In this document: piece by piece, positions 7,833 through 15,880 of the stretch
Position numbering within the stretch: position 1 is the first letter of the stretch
Layout of the letters: each line of letters begins with the position of its first letter
From: SZUA-592 sp041556555
GTDB lineage: Bacteria > Pseudomonadota > Gammaproteobacteria > Eutrophobiales > Eutrophobiaceae
Assembly (NCBI GenBank): GCA_041556555.1
Contig: JBFFIE010000003.1
Coordinates: forward strand, 1 to 64,000
Direction of reading: 5' to 3'
Length of the DNA stretch: 64,000 nucleotides
Translations under genes and position numbers: made by a program
Notes under the pieces: generated by a model
Databases searched by the model: none
What the model was told of the DNA's origin: nothing
What the model saw: the letters and a program-made list of their open reading frames with translations, nothing else

Positions 7833-8642
7833 ATGAAACCGTTTCTGAAATGGCCCGGGGGGAAATACCGCCAGGTTGATCGCATTGGCAAACAATTAAA
7901 CGGTGGATTGCGCCTGGTAGAACCGTTTGTTGGATCAGCCGCAGTATTCCTGAATACCGATTACCGGCGTTATCTGCTGGCAGACAGCAATCCTGATCTA
8001 ATTAATCTCTACCGGCAATTGCAGAAAGAAGGGCAGACATTCATTGATTATTGCCGAAACTATTTTTCCGGGAAACTTAATCAATCGGAAGCGTATTATC
8101 AGTTGCGCAAAAAATTTAACCAGAGCCGCAACAGGCGACTGAAGTCAGCCCTGTTCCTGTATCTCAACCGTCATGGTTACAATGGCCTGTGCCGTTATAA
8201 CCAGAAAGGGACTTTCAACGTTCCTTTTGGTCGCTATGACCGGCCGTACTTCCCGGAAAAGGAAATGCAATTCTTCCACACAAAATCAGGAAACGCATTA
8301 TTCATCAACGCCGGTTTCCATGACACCATGAAACAGGTGCGCAAGGGCGATGTAGTCTATTGCGATCCGCCTTATGCGCCCTTGAATACAACAGCGCGGT
8401 TTACTGATTATTCAAGTGGTGGCTTTAACTGGCAACAACAAGTAGAACTGGCCGAGTGGGCAAACAAGCTTTCACGGAAAGGCATCCAGGTGGTGATATC
8501 AAACCATGATATCCAGTCTATCAGCGACCTCTACCAGCAACGTGGTGCCAACATGGACCAATTTCGTGTTCGCCGGACGATCAGTTGTCACGCGGACAGT
8601 CGTGTTAAAGTAGGCGAATTGATCGCCGTTTTTGAACCCTGA
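7833..8642 (+). CDS. dam: DNA adenine methylase (Dam family)
   Basis: This is a class D12 N6-adenine DNA methyltransferase of 269 residues, the length of E. coli Dam (278). The N-terminal FLKWPGGK motif is at residues 4-11. The SAM-binding motif PFVGSAAVF is at 31-39, and LADSNPDLINLY at 49-60. The catalytic DPPY is at 178-181. No restriction enzyme gene is beside it, so it is an orphan methylase that probably methylates GATC for mismatch repair and replication control. It lies between the bolA paralogue and dapE, with short gaps on both sides (15 and 8 bases), so it is part of the same transcript. The GATC specificity is inferred from the family. Confidence 0.9.
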   Translation: MKPFLKWPGGKYRQVDRIGKQLNGGLRLVEPFVGSAAVFLNTDYRRYLLADSNPDLINLYRQLQKEGQTFIDYCRNYFSGKLNQSEAYYQLRKKFNQSRNRRLKSALFLYLNRHGYNGLCRYNQKGTFNVPFGRYDRPYFPEKEMQFFHTKSGNALFINAGFHDTMKQVRKGDVVYCDPPYAPLNTTARFTDYSSGGFNWQQQVELAEWANKLSRKGIQVVISNHDIQSISDLYQQRGANMDQFRVRRTISCHADSRVKVGELIAVFEP

Positions 8643-8650
8643 TTATAATC

Positions 8651-9778
8651 ATGAGCGACGCACTCAGCCTTGCCACAGAACTGATTAGCCGTGCCACCGT
8701 TACCCCGGTAGATGCCGGTTGCCAGCAAATGCTTGCTGAACGCCTGGAACGATCCGGGTTCAAGGCAACCCACCTGCGCTATGAAGACGTCAACAATCTC
8801 TGGATCACCCATGGCGAGGAATCACCCTGTTTTATTTACGTCGGTCATACCGATGTCGTACCAACAGGCCCTGTGAATCAATGGATTTCCGATCCATTCA
8901 AACCGGAGATCCGGGATGGTTTTCTCTATGGCCGCGGTGCCGCCGACATGAAAGGCAGCATTGCCAGCATGGTCACCGCCATGGAGCGTTTTGTGGCCAG
9001 CTATCCGGACCATGCTGGCACTATTGGCCTGTTGCTCACCAGTGACGAGGAAGGACCTTCAATCAACGGCACCCGCAAGGTCGTTGAATATCTGGAGGAG
9101 CAAAATATCAAGATCGACTGGTGCCTGGTGGGTGAACCTTCCAGCAAGAAGACTCTGGGTGATGTGATCAAGAACGGTCGCCGGGGCTCGCTGGGCGCAA
9201 AACTCACTGTCTTCGGTATCCAGGGTCACGTCGCTTACCCGCACCTGGCTCGCAACCCTATTCATTTGTTCGCCCCTGCCCTGGCAGAATTAAGCTCGAT
9301 GCGGTGGGATGACGGCAACGAATTTTATCCCCCGACCTCGTTCCAGGTATCGAATCTCAATGCCGGGACCGGCGCGGATAACGTAATACCGGGACATCTG
9401 GATGTAATGTTCAATTTTCGCTTCAGTACCGAAGTCACTCAGGCAGAACTGGAGCAAAAGGTCGAGGAGATCCTGGCCCGGCACCAGTTGGAGTATGACA
9501 TCGAGTGGAAGCTGTCCGGCCAACCGTTTGTCACAACAAAAGGTGAGTTATTGAATGCCGTTATTCACGCCGTCAAGGAAACGATCGGTGTTGAGCCGGA
9601 AGTCAGTACCGGGGGAGGCACCTCGGACGGCCGCTTCATTGCCCCGACCGGTGCTCAGATAGTCGAACTGGGGCCGGTGAATGCAACGATTCACAAGTTG
9701 AACGAATGCGTGAAAGCGGATGACCTCGATACATTATCATCAACCTATGAGAATATCCTGCAACGATTATTCTGTTAA
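8651..9778 (+). CDS. dapE: Succinyl-diaminopimelate desuccinylase
   Basis: DapE hydrolyses N-succinyl-LL-diaminopimelate in the lysine and peptidoglycan diaminopimelate pathway. The 375-residue M20-family protein is the usual length. The di-zinc ligands are in place: His66 in YVGHTDVVP, bridging Asp99 in GRGAADMKG, Glu134 next to the catalytic base Glu133 in TSDEEG, Glu162 in VGEPS, and His348 in NATIHKLNE. The GGGTSDGRFI loop at 321-330 is typical. It starts eight bases after dam. The enzyme is cytoplasmic. Confidence 0.97.
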   Translation: MSDALSLATELISRATVTPVDAGCQQMLAERLERSGFKATHLRYEDVNNLWITHGEESPCFIYVGHTDVVPTGPVNQWISDPFKPEIRDGFLYGRGAADMKGSIASMVTAMERFVASYPDHAGTIGLLLTSDEEGPSINGTRKVVEYLEEQNIKIDWCLVGEPSSKKTLGDVIKNGRRGSLGAKLTVFGIQGHVAYPHLARNPIHLFAPALAELSSMRWDDGNEFYPPTSFQVSNLNAGTGADNVIPGHLDVMFNFRFSTEVTQAELEQKVEEILARHQLEYDIEWKLSGQPFVTTKGELLNAVIHAVKETIGVEPEVSTGGGTSDGRFIAPTGAQIVELGPVNATIHKLNECVKADDLDTLSSTYENILQRLFC

Positions 9779-9883
9779 GAAGCCACAGATTCAGGCCTTT
9801 CCTGTTTTATTCGAGGTCGGGGCAGGCTAATATGGATAGGGTTACTGTCTATCGGTCGTTCATCAATAACAAAGAGAAAGTCG

Positions 9884-12562
9884 ATGGCAAAAAAAGAGGG
9901 ATTCTGGCGGCGTGACTGGTTGATAGCTCTGATCATATCAATCGCGTTCCTGCTGATGGGGGGAAGCAGCTGGATTGCCGGTCTGGAGCGCTTTGCTTAC
10001 GACATTGGTTTGCGGGCATCCAGCAAGGAAGCAGGCAAGCGCATTGCGGTTGTGGCCATAGATGATGAAAGTATTGCCAATCTTGGACGTTGGCCATGGC
10101 CACGTGACATCCTCGCCGAGATGATCAACCGCCTGGCTGATGGTGGTGCCAGTGTCATCGGCAATACCATTCTACTTTCCGAACCCCAGATAGATCCGGG
10201 ACTCAAGGAAATCAATAAACTGATAGAGCATTTTGAAAGCTCGGGCCTCAAGGCCAGTGGTGATGAGTTGACAGTCCTTGAGAACAAGCTGCTCGCTCCC
10301 CTGCCATCCGGGAGCACTGAGGCAAAAACTGCCCTGCCCGATCCGGCCAGGGAACGATTGAACGATCTCATCGGCTACTATGAATCCTCTGGCTTACGCA
10401 GCAACAGTGCCGATCTTGAGCAACTGGGCGAGCTGTTTGAAGAATCACGTCTCAGCCTGGACACGGATTCTCATCTCGCCGACAGCATGGCCAACGCCGG
10501 GAACGTGGTCATGGGTATGCAGTTCAATATCAACAGGAAAGGTGTGGCTATTGGAAAACCAGACAAGTCACTCCCCGACTTTGTCCAGCGTAACCGTATT
10601 GAAAATATTGTCAGCAGCAGCAAATCGGGATCTCCATTGGCTGTTGATACCGCGACACCGCCTCTCGCCATTCTCGGTGAAGCCACAGCGGGCGTGGGCC
10701 ACTTGATTAACCTGCGTGATCCCGATGGGGGTGTGCGGACGGAATTACTGGCCGTGGATTACTACGGAGAAGTTTACCCCTCCCTGGCGCTGATGATTGC
10801 AACCAGGGGACTGAATCTCTCACCTGCGGACATTCGCCTGGAACCCGGCCGTGCCGTACACCTCGGTAAACTCAGCATATTGACGGATCCGATCTCGAGG
10901 ATGTATCCCCTGTTTTACAAGGGCAGTAATCAACGTGAGGCCTTCCCGGTTGACTCATTCTTTGATGTTTATTCCGGCAAGGTACCCGTTGAAAATTACA
11001 AGGACCGTATCGTACTGATTGGCGCAACCGCTTTTGGTGTCGGCACAAGCTTCCCGACGCCGGTATCCGAAAACATGTCACCGGTCCTGGTACTGGCACA
11101 TACCGTGGCCAGTATCCTGAACCAGGATTTCTTCGTCGTTCCGGACTGGGCGGAGATGGCAACACTTGGTGCTTTTTTACTTGTCGCCCTTTACCTGATA
11201 GTCGTCCTGCCGCGACTTAGTGCCGGGGTTGCTGCAGTCCTCAGTGTGATCCTGCTGGCCCTTTTGATCGGCGTGAACCAGTATCTGTTGATTACGGAGG
11301 GTATGTGGGTAGAACTCATGCTGCCCTCCGCATTACTGGTAGGTGGTTACCTGTTGCTGATTACCAAGCGCTTCCTGGTGACGGAACGTGGCATGATCCG
11401 TTCCGAAGAAAAATCTGCCGAGAGTAATCGCATGCTGGGCCTCCAGTTTCAGCAACAGGGACAACTCGATATGGCCCTGGAAAAATTCCGACAATGCCCA
11501 CTGGAAGATGACATGATGGAACCGCTTTATAACCTGGGTCTGGATTTTGAACGCAAGCGCCAGTTCAACAAAGCCGCATCAGTATATGAGTACATGACCA
11601 GGCACGATTCCAAGTTCCGGGATATTCAGGACCGAATCAAGCGCAGTCATACCCTGCAGGATACCCTGGTCATTGGTGGTTCACCCTCCTCGGCCAATGC
11701 TGCTACCCTGGTACTGGATGGCGATAGTGTATCGAAGCCCATGTTGGGCCGCTATGAGGTGGAAAAAGAACTTGGTAAGGGGGCCATGGGCATAGTCTAC
11801 CAGGGCCGCGACCCCAAGATTAACCGTGTGGTCGCGATCAAGACCATGGCCCTGTCGCAGGAATTCGAGGCTGATGAGCTGGACGAAGTAAAAAAACGTT
11901 TCTTCCGTGAAGCAGAAACTGCAGGCCGACTTACTCATCCGAATATTGTTACGATTTACGATGCCGGTGAAGAACTGGACCTGGCCTACATCGCCATGGA
12001 ATTCCTCAAGGGCAAGGATCTCACAGAGTATTCCAAGCCCCATCGTTTGCTGCCACCGCTCAAGGCCATGGACATGATCGCGCAATGTGCCGATGCACTC
12101 GGTTATGCTCACAGCCAGAACGTGGTGCATCGTGATGTCAAGCCGGCAAACATCATGTATGACTCTGAAACAGACAAATTGAAAATCACGGACTTTGGAA
12201 TTGCCCGTATTACCGATTCCAGCCGCACCAAAACCGGGGTCATACTTGGTACACCCTCTTTCATGTCGCCAGAACAACTGGCTGGCAAGAAGATCGACGG
12301 CCGTTCCGATCTGTTCTCGCTGACGGTTATGCTCTACCAGTTATTGTGTGGGCAATTACCCTTCAAGGGCGATTCCATGGCCACTTTGATGTACAGTATT
12401 GCCAACGAGCAGCATCCGGATATCCTCAGAATCCGATCCGAGCTGAATCCCTGCGTCGCTGCTATCATCAACAAGGGTCTGCAAAAACAGGTCGAGGTCC
12501 GTTACCAGAAAGGCGAAGAAATGGCTGTGGACCTTCGTAACTGTATGAAAACAATGGCTTGA
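9884..12562 (+). CDS. CHASE2 domain Ser/Thr protein kinase
   Basis: This 892-residue membrane protein is a sensor kinase of the Hanks type. A first membrane helix is at about residues 13-32, and a periplasmic CHASE2 sensor domain spans about 33-415. Three more membrane helices follow at about 424-495. A TPR-like helical linker lies at about 512-575 and a cytoplasmic kinase domain at 624-890. The kinase residues are complete: glycine loop GKGAMG 631-636, Lys653, HRD 749-751, Lys753, Asn756, DFG 770-772 and SPEQ 795-798. The sensor domain has an insert (about 105-190) with two copies of a LI..(F/Y)ESSGL..... motif. The ligand and substrates are unknown. A small membrane protein gene follows within seven bases. 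Confidence 0.93.
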   Translation: MAKKEGFWRRDWLIALIISIAFLLMGGSSWIAGLERFAYDIGLRASSKEAGKRIAVVAIDDESIANLGRWPWPRDILAEMINRLADGGASVIGNTILLSEPQIDPGLKEINKLIEHFESSGLKASGDELTVLENKLLAPLPSGSTEAKTALPDPARERLNDLIGYYESSGLRSNSADLEQLGELFEESRLSLDTDSHLADSMANAGNVVMGMQFNINRKGVAIGKPDKSLPDFVQRNRIENIVSSSKSGSPLAVDTATPPLAILGEATAGVGHLINLRDPDGGVRTELLAVDYYGEVYPSLALMIATRGLNLSPADIRLEPGRAVHLGKLSILTDPISRMYPLFYKGSNQREAFPVDSFFDVYSGKVPVENYKDRIVLIGATAFGVGTSFPTPVSENMSPVLVLAHTVASILNQDFFVVPDWAEMATLGAFLLVALYLIVVLPRLSAGVAAVLSVILLALLIGVNQYLLITEGMWVELMLPSALLVGGYLLLITKRFLVTERGMIRSEEKSAESNRMLGLQFQQQGQLDMALEKFRQCPLEDDMMEPLYNLGLDFERKRQFNKAASVYEYMTRHDSKFRDIQDRIKRSHTLQDTLVIGGSPSSANAATLVLDGDSVSKPMLGRYEVEKELGKGAMGIVYQGRDPKINRVVAIKTMALSQEFEADELDEVKKRFFREAETAGRLTHPNIVTIYDAGEELDLAYIAMEFLKGKDLTEYSKPHRLLPPLKAMDMIAQCADALGYAHSQNVVHRDVKPANIMYDSETDKLKITDFGIARITDSSRTKTGVILGTPSFMSPEQLAGKKIDGRSDLFSLTVMLYQLLCGQLPFKGDSMATLMYSIANEQHPDILRIRSELNPCVAAIINKGLQKQVEVRYQKGEEMAVDLRNCMKTMA

Positions 12563-12568
12563 GTGATT

Positions 12569-12961
12569 ATGAAAAACTTGATGATTTATTTCTCAGCGGG
12601 TTGTATTGGTGCACTGACTAATCGCCTGGCATTATGGTTGTTCGGCGAGGCTGGTATACCGCAGTCGTTTAACATTGCCATTGCCCCGGCATTGACACCG
12701 GAGTGGCTTTATCCAGCTATCGTCTGGGGCGGGCTGTGGGGACTTGTGTTCGTCTTGCCATTCCTCAATTCGCGGATCCTTCTAAAAGGCAGCATATTGA
12801 GCCTGTTGCCATCTCTGGTGCAAATCTTTGTCGTGTTTCCCTACAAGCTGGATGCCGGTATCGGTGGCATGGAACTCGGGCAACTCACACCGGCCTATGT
12901 TGTCTTCGTCAACTGGATCTGGGGGATCGTTACTGCGGCCAGTATCAAGCTGGCCCGCTAG
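12569..12961 (+). CDS. Small integral membrane protein of unknown function
   Basis: I do not recognise this protein. It is about 130 residues long and has roughly four hydrophobic segments (near residues 3-20, 45-62, 70-90 and 105-127). It begins MKNLMIYFSAGCIGALTNRL. A GTG at 12563 in the same frame is an alternative start; the ATG at 12569 is chosen because it gives a normal membrane protein N-terminus. It begins seven bases after the kinase stop, so it is probably translated from the same message. That makes it a candidate partner or substrate of the kinase, but this is only inferred from position. Confidence 0.7.
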   Translation: MKNLMIYFSAGCIGALTNRLALWLFGEAGIPQSFNIAIAPALTPEWLYPAIVWGGLWGLVFVLPFLNSRILLKGSILSLLPSLVQIFVVFPYKLDAGIGGMELGQLTPAYVVFVNWIWGIVTAASIKLAR

Positions 12962-12993
12962 CTGCCATGAGGTATATCCTACTTCAATAAGTT

Positions 12994-13632
12994 ATGCGTA
13001 TTTTTTTCCTGTTACTGCTGGCAGCCTCACATGCCAGTAGTGCGGCTGAAACTGATCTTGCTTGCCCTGAATTGAAATCCTTTTATGTCATCAGCCACGG
13101 CTGGCATACGGGGATTGCCGTTGAAAGCGATGAGCTGATGGCCAGGATACCTGCGCTAGGATCTGATCTGGGTGACGGGGCCTACATCGAGGTTGGCTGG
13201 GGTGATGAACAATTTTATCAGTCAAAGGAATTTACTTATGGACTTGCCATGCGTGCAATACTGTTACCAACAACTACCGTGCTGCACCTGGTAGATATTA
13301 CAGAGGAACCCCGGCAATTTTTTCCAGCCAGCAAGATCATGAAACTTTCTGTTCCTGAAGCAGGTCATGAAAAGTTAATAAATTACATAGCAGGAAGCTT
13401 TTTGCGTAACGAAGCCAATGACATCCAGGCCAGAGGGACCGGGCTCTACGGTAACAGCCGGTTTTACACGGCAAAAGGCAATTTCCATGCACTCAACACT
13501 TGCAATACCTGGGTAAGCCGGGGTATCGCTGTGACCGGTTTTCCGCTGGTAAACAGCAATACAATCACAGCTGATGATTTAATGTCACAGCTGGTAACTG
13601 ATTCCGGTACAGATTGTTACAAGGTTGAATAA
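12994..13632 (+). CDS. DUF2459 (TIGR02117) family secreted protein
   Basis: The protein has 212 residues and starts with a short signal peptide (MRIFFLLLLAASHASSAAE). The DUF2459 signatures are present: HGWHTG at residues 35-40, GWGDEQFY at 68-75 and NTCNTW at 168-173. The invariant His and Cys residues suggest a hydrolase-like active site, but no activity has been shown for the family. It is the last plus-strand gene of this block, 32 bases after the small membrane protein. It probably acts in the periplasm. Confidence 0.85.
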   Translation: MRIFFLLLLAASHASSAAETDLACPELKSFYVISHGWHTGIAVESDELMARIPALGSDLGDGAYIEVGWGDEQFYQSKEFTYGLAMRAILLPTTTVLHLVDITEEPRQFFPASKIMKLSVPEAGHEKLINYIAGSFLRNEANDIQARGTGLYGNSRFYTAKGNFHALNTCNTWVSRGIAVTGFPLVNSNTITADDLMSQLVTDSGTDCYKVE

Positions 13633-13721
13633 CCCTTCAGGAAGGGTACCCCTGCCTATTTGCCGCCGTAACAAAACTTTTATTGGCAGCCTGCTGCTTT
13701 CCGGATCCAGATCGTCCTGAC

Positions 13722-13976
13722 TCATCTGGCAAGGCAGTTATAAAGCCAGGCAAATACAGCACCGGCGATGCCGGCATCGACAACCCCGTAAAGTGTCCCC
13801 ACAATGATGCTGTTTGCACCCTGTCCATATTCAAATCCGGGATAGATAGATCCCATAACTGTCAGGAAATCAACAGCATAACCGGGAGAAATGGTATTGG
13901 CAATAATAACCAGGCACATGCCCAGCCCCCAGACAATGGCACCTGCCAGCGCAAAGCCCTTGATCGATAGTTTCAT
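13722..13976 (-). CDS. Holin-like small membrane protein
   Basis: This is an 84-residue protein with two membrane segments (about residues 6-28 and 55-78). It starts MKLSIKGFALAGAIVWGLGM and ends AGAVFAWLYNCLAR. From memory, this pattern matches short proteins that databases label bacteriophage holin, although no phage genes are near it here. The start is ATG with a good GGAGGTGGCC-type ribosome site just upstream. It lies between a convergent DUF2459 gene and a hemerythrin gene on the same strand. A true holin role is not supported by context. Confidence 0.7.
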   Translation of the reverse strand: MKLSIKGFALAGAIVWGLGMCLVIIANTISPGYAVDFLTVMGSIYPGFEYGQGANSIIVGTLYGVVDAGIAGAVFAWLYNCLAR

Positions 13977-14109
13977 AGGCCACCTCCTGTCTTGATAAAT
14001 CAGTGTCGCGAAGCTACCAGACCAGTTTACTCTATCAGGTCTTATTGGCTAGACTTGAGGTTAATCAGGCAGGGACATTACAAGGGAATGTGATGGCTTA
14101 ACACATCCT

Positions 14110-14150
14110 GGCCCGGCAGGATGCTGCCGAACAGACCGGGCCCTATTTTT
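14110..14150 (+). terminator. Intrinsic terminator on the plus strand
   Basis: GGCCCGG (14110-14116) pairs with CCGGGCC (14136-14142), and a TATTTTT tract follows at 14144-14150. An internal CGGCAG/CTGCCG stem can also form. Read on the minus strand there is no T tract, so it does not suit the hemerythrin gene whose stop is at 14156. No annotated plus-strand gene ends here. Confidence 0.6.
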
Positions 14151-14155
14151 CTGGT

Positions 14156-14728
14156 TCAGGAATTAGCACTACCCCCGCTCTCGTTTCCTTCAGACAATAG
14201 GCAATCATAGAGATACTCGTATTGCTCTTCAATCCCGGCCCCGAACATTGGGTCATGTTGCCTGGCCAGTTCAAGGTCGACATCTTCCCAGTCAACCTTT
14301 GTAAAAAGTTCCCTGATTCTTGGGAAAACCTCGCCCTCCTCAAGGTCCATATGCGATCGCATCAGTTCCAGGTATTTTTCCGACCCCTTCTTGAAATCTT
14401 CCAGGGAAGTTACGATTCCTGCTGCAATGGTGGAGAGCTTGTCATATAGCTCGTCGCCAATATCATCAATTTCCCTGTGTTGCTTGCATAGTTTCTCGAT
14501 ATTTTTATCAAGCAGCTTGTCCTTGTCTTCCATTTTCTCAAAAATTATTTCCTCGAGGGGGTGATGTACAACATCAGGATAACTCCTCATATATTTCATA
14601 ATGTCCCGCATGATGATGTAGTTGGGATCACCTCCCTCCTTGAGCACCTGTAGTTGTTTATCATACAGATCCAGCAATTTGGCAGCATGGATATGATCCT
14701 GGTGCAGCTTTTCAAGAATATCTGTCAT
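14156..14728 (-). CDS. Hemerythrin domain protein
   Basis: This 190-residue protein has a hemerythrin HHE four-helix bundle that binds a non-haem di-iron centre for O2, NO or redox sensing. Candidate iron ligands are His12 and His14 in HQDHIHA, His55/56 and Glu59/60 in VVHHPLEE, His84 in KQHREID, and His126 with Glu130/131 in SHMDLEEGEVFPR. The last 45 residues are acidic and variable. The DNR-type regulator gene lies upstream on the same strand (73-base gap). That fits a role in NO or oxygen stress, like the YtfE/DnrN-type proteins, but it lacks their N-terminal ScdA domain. Confidence 0.9.
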   Translation of the reverse strand: MTDILEKLHQDHIHAAKLLDLYDKQLQVLKEGGDPNYIIMRDIMKYMRSYPDVVHHPLEEIIFEKMEDKDKLLDKNIEKLCKQHREIDDIGDELYDKLSTIAAGIVTSLEDFKKGSEKYLELMRSHMDLEEGEVFPRIRELFTKVDWEDVDLELARQHDPMFGAGIEEQYEYLYDCLLSEGNESGGSANS

Positions 14729-14801
14729 CCTTATTTTGCTATCTAGTGTGATAATTCCTATTCTATAAATTTATCATGTTTCTAACTTCATCAATTACAA
14801 C

Positions 14802-15500
14802 CTAGTCACCTACCAGGTTACGCAACCTTGAAATATCCGGAATAATGATCTGGCTGCCACGAACCTCAATAATATTCTTTTGCTTTAACTGGGCCATTAT
14901 CCTTGAAAAAGTCTCGGGTTTTATTGACAGTCGTGAAGCAATAATATTCTTAGGGTAGGTTAACTTTATTTCAGCATTAGTTGCAGCATTTTCAGGTGCG
15001 GATTTAAGCAAAAAATGAATTAAACGATAGGTCGCATTATGCTGGCTGAGACTGTCTATTTCATTCAACTGAATATGCAGGCGCTGACTCATATCTGCCA
15101 TCAGTCGAAAACAGGTATCCACGGAATCTTTCAGAATGCTTCTGAAAGTTTCATTATGAAATGCGATTAGCTGGCTATCCTTCATAGCCAGGGCATTAAC
15201 AGGATATCTTTGGTGCTCCATAAACATGACCGCTTCTGCAAAAATCTGACCGGGGTGGAGTATATCAATAACCTTTTCATCCCCGTATTCCGATAACCTT
15301 GAAAGCTGGATCTGGCCTTCCTGCACCATGTAAAACCAGTCAGCAATTTGACCCTGTTCAAAAAGAAAATTGCTGTTAGAGAGAGTTACCTGTTCAGCCG
15401 AGGCCAGGACCTTTTCAAGCTGATCCTCGTTCAGGGCTGAGAAAACCGGGATGGTTACCAGGTTCCTGATCAATTCATTGTTATTTCCCTTGATTTTCAT
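14802..15500 (-). CDS. Crp/Fnr family regulator, DNR type
   Basis: This 232-residue transcription factor has an N-terminal cyclic-nucleotide-like sensor domain (about residues 10-125) and a C-terminal helix-turn-helix. The recognition helix contains Glu196, Ser199 and Arg200 (E..SR), the residues that read TTGAT half sites in FNR and DNR. There is no N-terminal cysteine cluster, so it is not an oxygen-sensing FNR. The AEAVMF..HQRYPVNA stretch is typical of DNR, the haem-based NO sensor of denitrifiers. The ATG at 15500 is preferred; a TTG one codon upstream is part of a perfect FNR/DNR box. That placement suggests the protein represses its own gene. DNR function is inferred. Confidence 0.88.
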   Translation of the reverse strand: MKIKGNNNELIRNLVTIPVFSALNEDQLEKVLASAEQVTLSNSNFLFEQGQIADWFYMVQEGQIQLSRLSEYGDEKVIDILHPGQIFAEAVMFMEHQRYPVNALAMKDSQLIAFHNETFRSILKDSVDTCFRLMADMSQRLHIQLNEIDSLSQHNATYRLIHFLLKSAPENAATNAEIKLTYPKNIIASRLSIKPETFSRIMAQLKQKNIIEVRGSQIIIPDISRLRNLVGD

Positions 15501-15503
15501 CAA
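15490..15503. promoter_or_regulatory. FNR/DNR box overlapping the DNR-type regulator start codon
   Basis: The sequence TTGATTTTCATCAA is a perfect TTGAT-N4-ATCAA palindrome. It covers the ATG start (15498-15500, minus strand) of the DNR-type regulator. A protein bound here would block translation-proximal transcription of its own gene, so autorepression is the likely role. Confidence 0.7.
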
Positions 15504-15520
15504 TTACAGATTTTCAGGTC

Positions 15521-15534
15521 TTGATTAATATCAA
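15521..15534. promoter_or_regulatory. FNR/DNR box upstream of the MoaD-like gene
   Basis: TTGATTAATATCAA is a perfect consensus box. A TAAATT hexamer at 15558-15563 (plus strand) would give a start near 15570. The box centre would then be about 42 bases upstream, the class II activation position of FNR/DNR. It is 31 bases centre to centre from the other box, about three helical turns. Confidence 0.75.
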
Positions 15535-15598
15535 GGAAGACAATCACTGAAACTGGATAAATTAGTTGTAACAAATATGATTTTCATGAGGTATAGCT

Positions 15599-15868
15599 AT
15601 GATTAAACTCGAGATTCGCCTGTTTAACAAACTTTATAAGTTCGCCAGAAACGGTGCACACCGGTTTGAACTGGATGTTCCGCAAGATACCACCTATGGC
15701 GGGCTGCTTGAAATATTAAATATACCAGAGAATGAAGTATTTCTGGCATTGCGAAATGGCAGAAATATCGAATTGTTTCCCCGCAATGATATTCTGAATA
15801 ATGGGGAAACAATCGCCCTTTCAGGTCCTGTGCCTTACAGCCGGGGCTATGGAGCACCCGTCGTTTGA
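15599..15868 (+). CDS. MoaD/ThiS-like beta-grasp protein without a GG tail
   Basis: The 89-residue protein has the ubiquitin-like beta-grasp pattern of MoaD/ThiS sulfur carriers: a first strand LEIRLFNKLYKF, FELDVPQDTTYGGLLEILNI, and NNGETIALSGPVPYSRGY near the C-terminus. MoaD and ThiS end in GlyGly, which carries the sulfur. This protein instead ends GYGAPVV, so it cannot act as a normal sulfur carrier unless it is processed. It has a good GAGGT ribosome site and a DNR box upstream. A role in molybdenum cofactor or in low-oxygen respiration is possible but unproven. Confidence 0.7.
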   Translation: MIKLEIRLFNKLYKFARNGAHRFELDVPQDTTYGGLLEILNIPENEVFLALRNGRNIELFPRNDILNNGETIALSGPVPYSRGYGAPVV

Positions 15869-15880
15869 AGCAGACCTTTT

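Noticed and set aside
13632..13647. ACCCTT/AAGGGT hairpin after the DUF2459 gene
   Set aside because: It has no T-run in either direction, so it is too weak to call a terminator.
14003..14101. 32-codon GTG frame before the plus-strand terminator
   Set aside because: It has no ribosome site and no recognisable protein pattern, though it is noted in the small RNA finding.
14770..14795. FNR-like half site upstream of the hemerythrin gene
   Set aside because: Only the ATCAA half is present; the other half reads TCTAA, so it does not meet the TTGAT-N4-ATCAA pattern.
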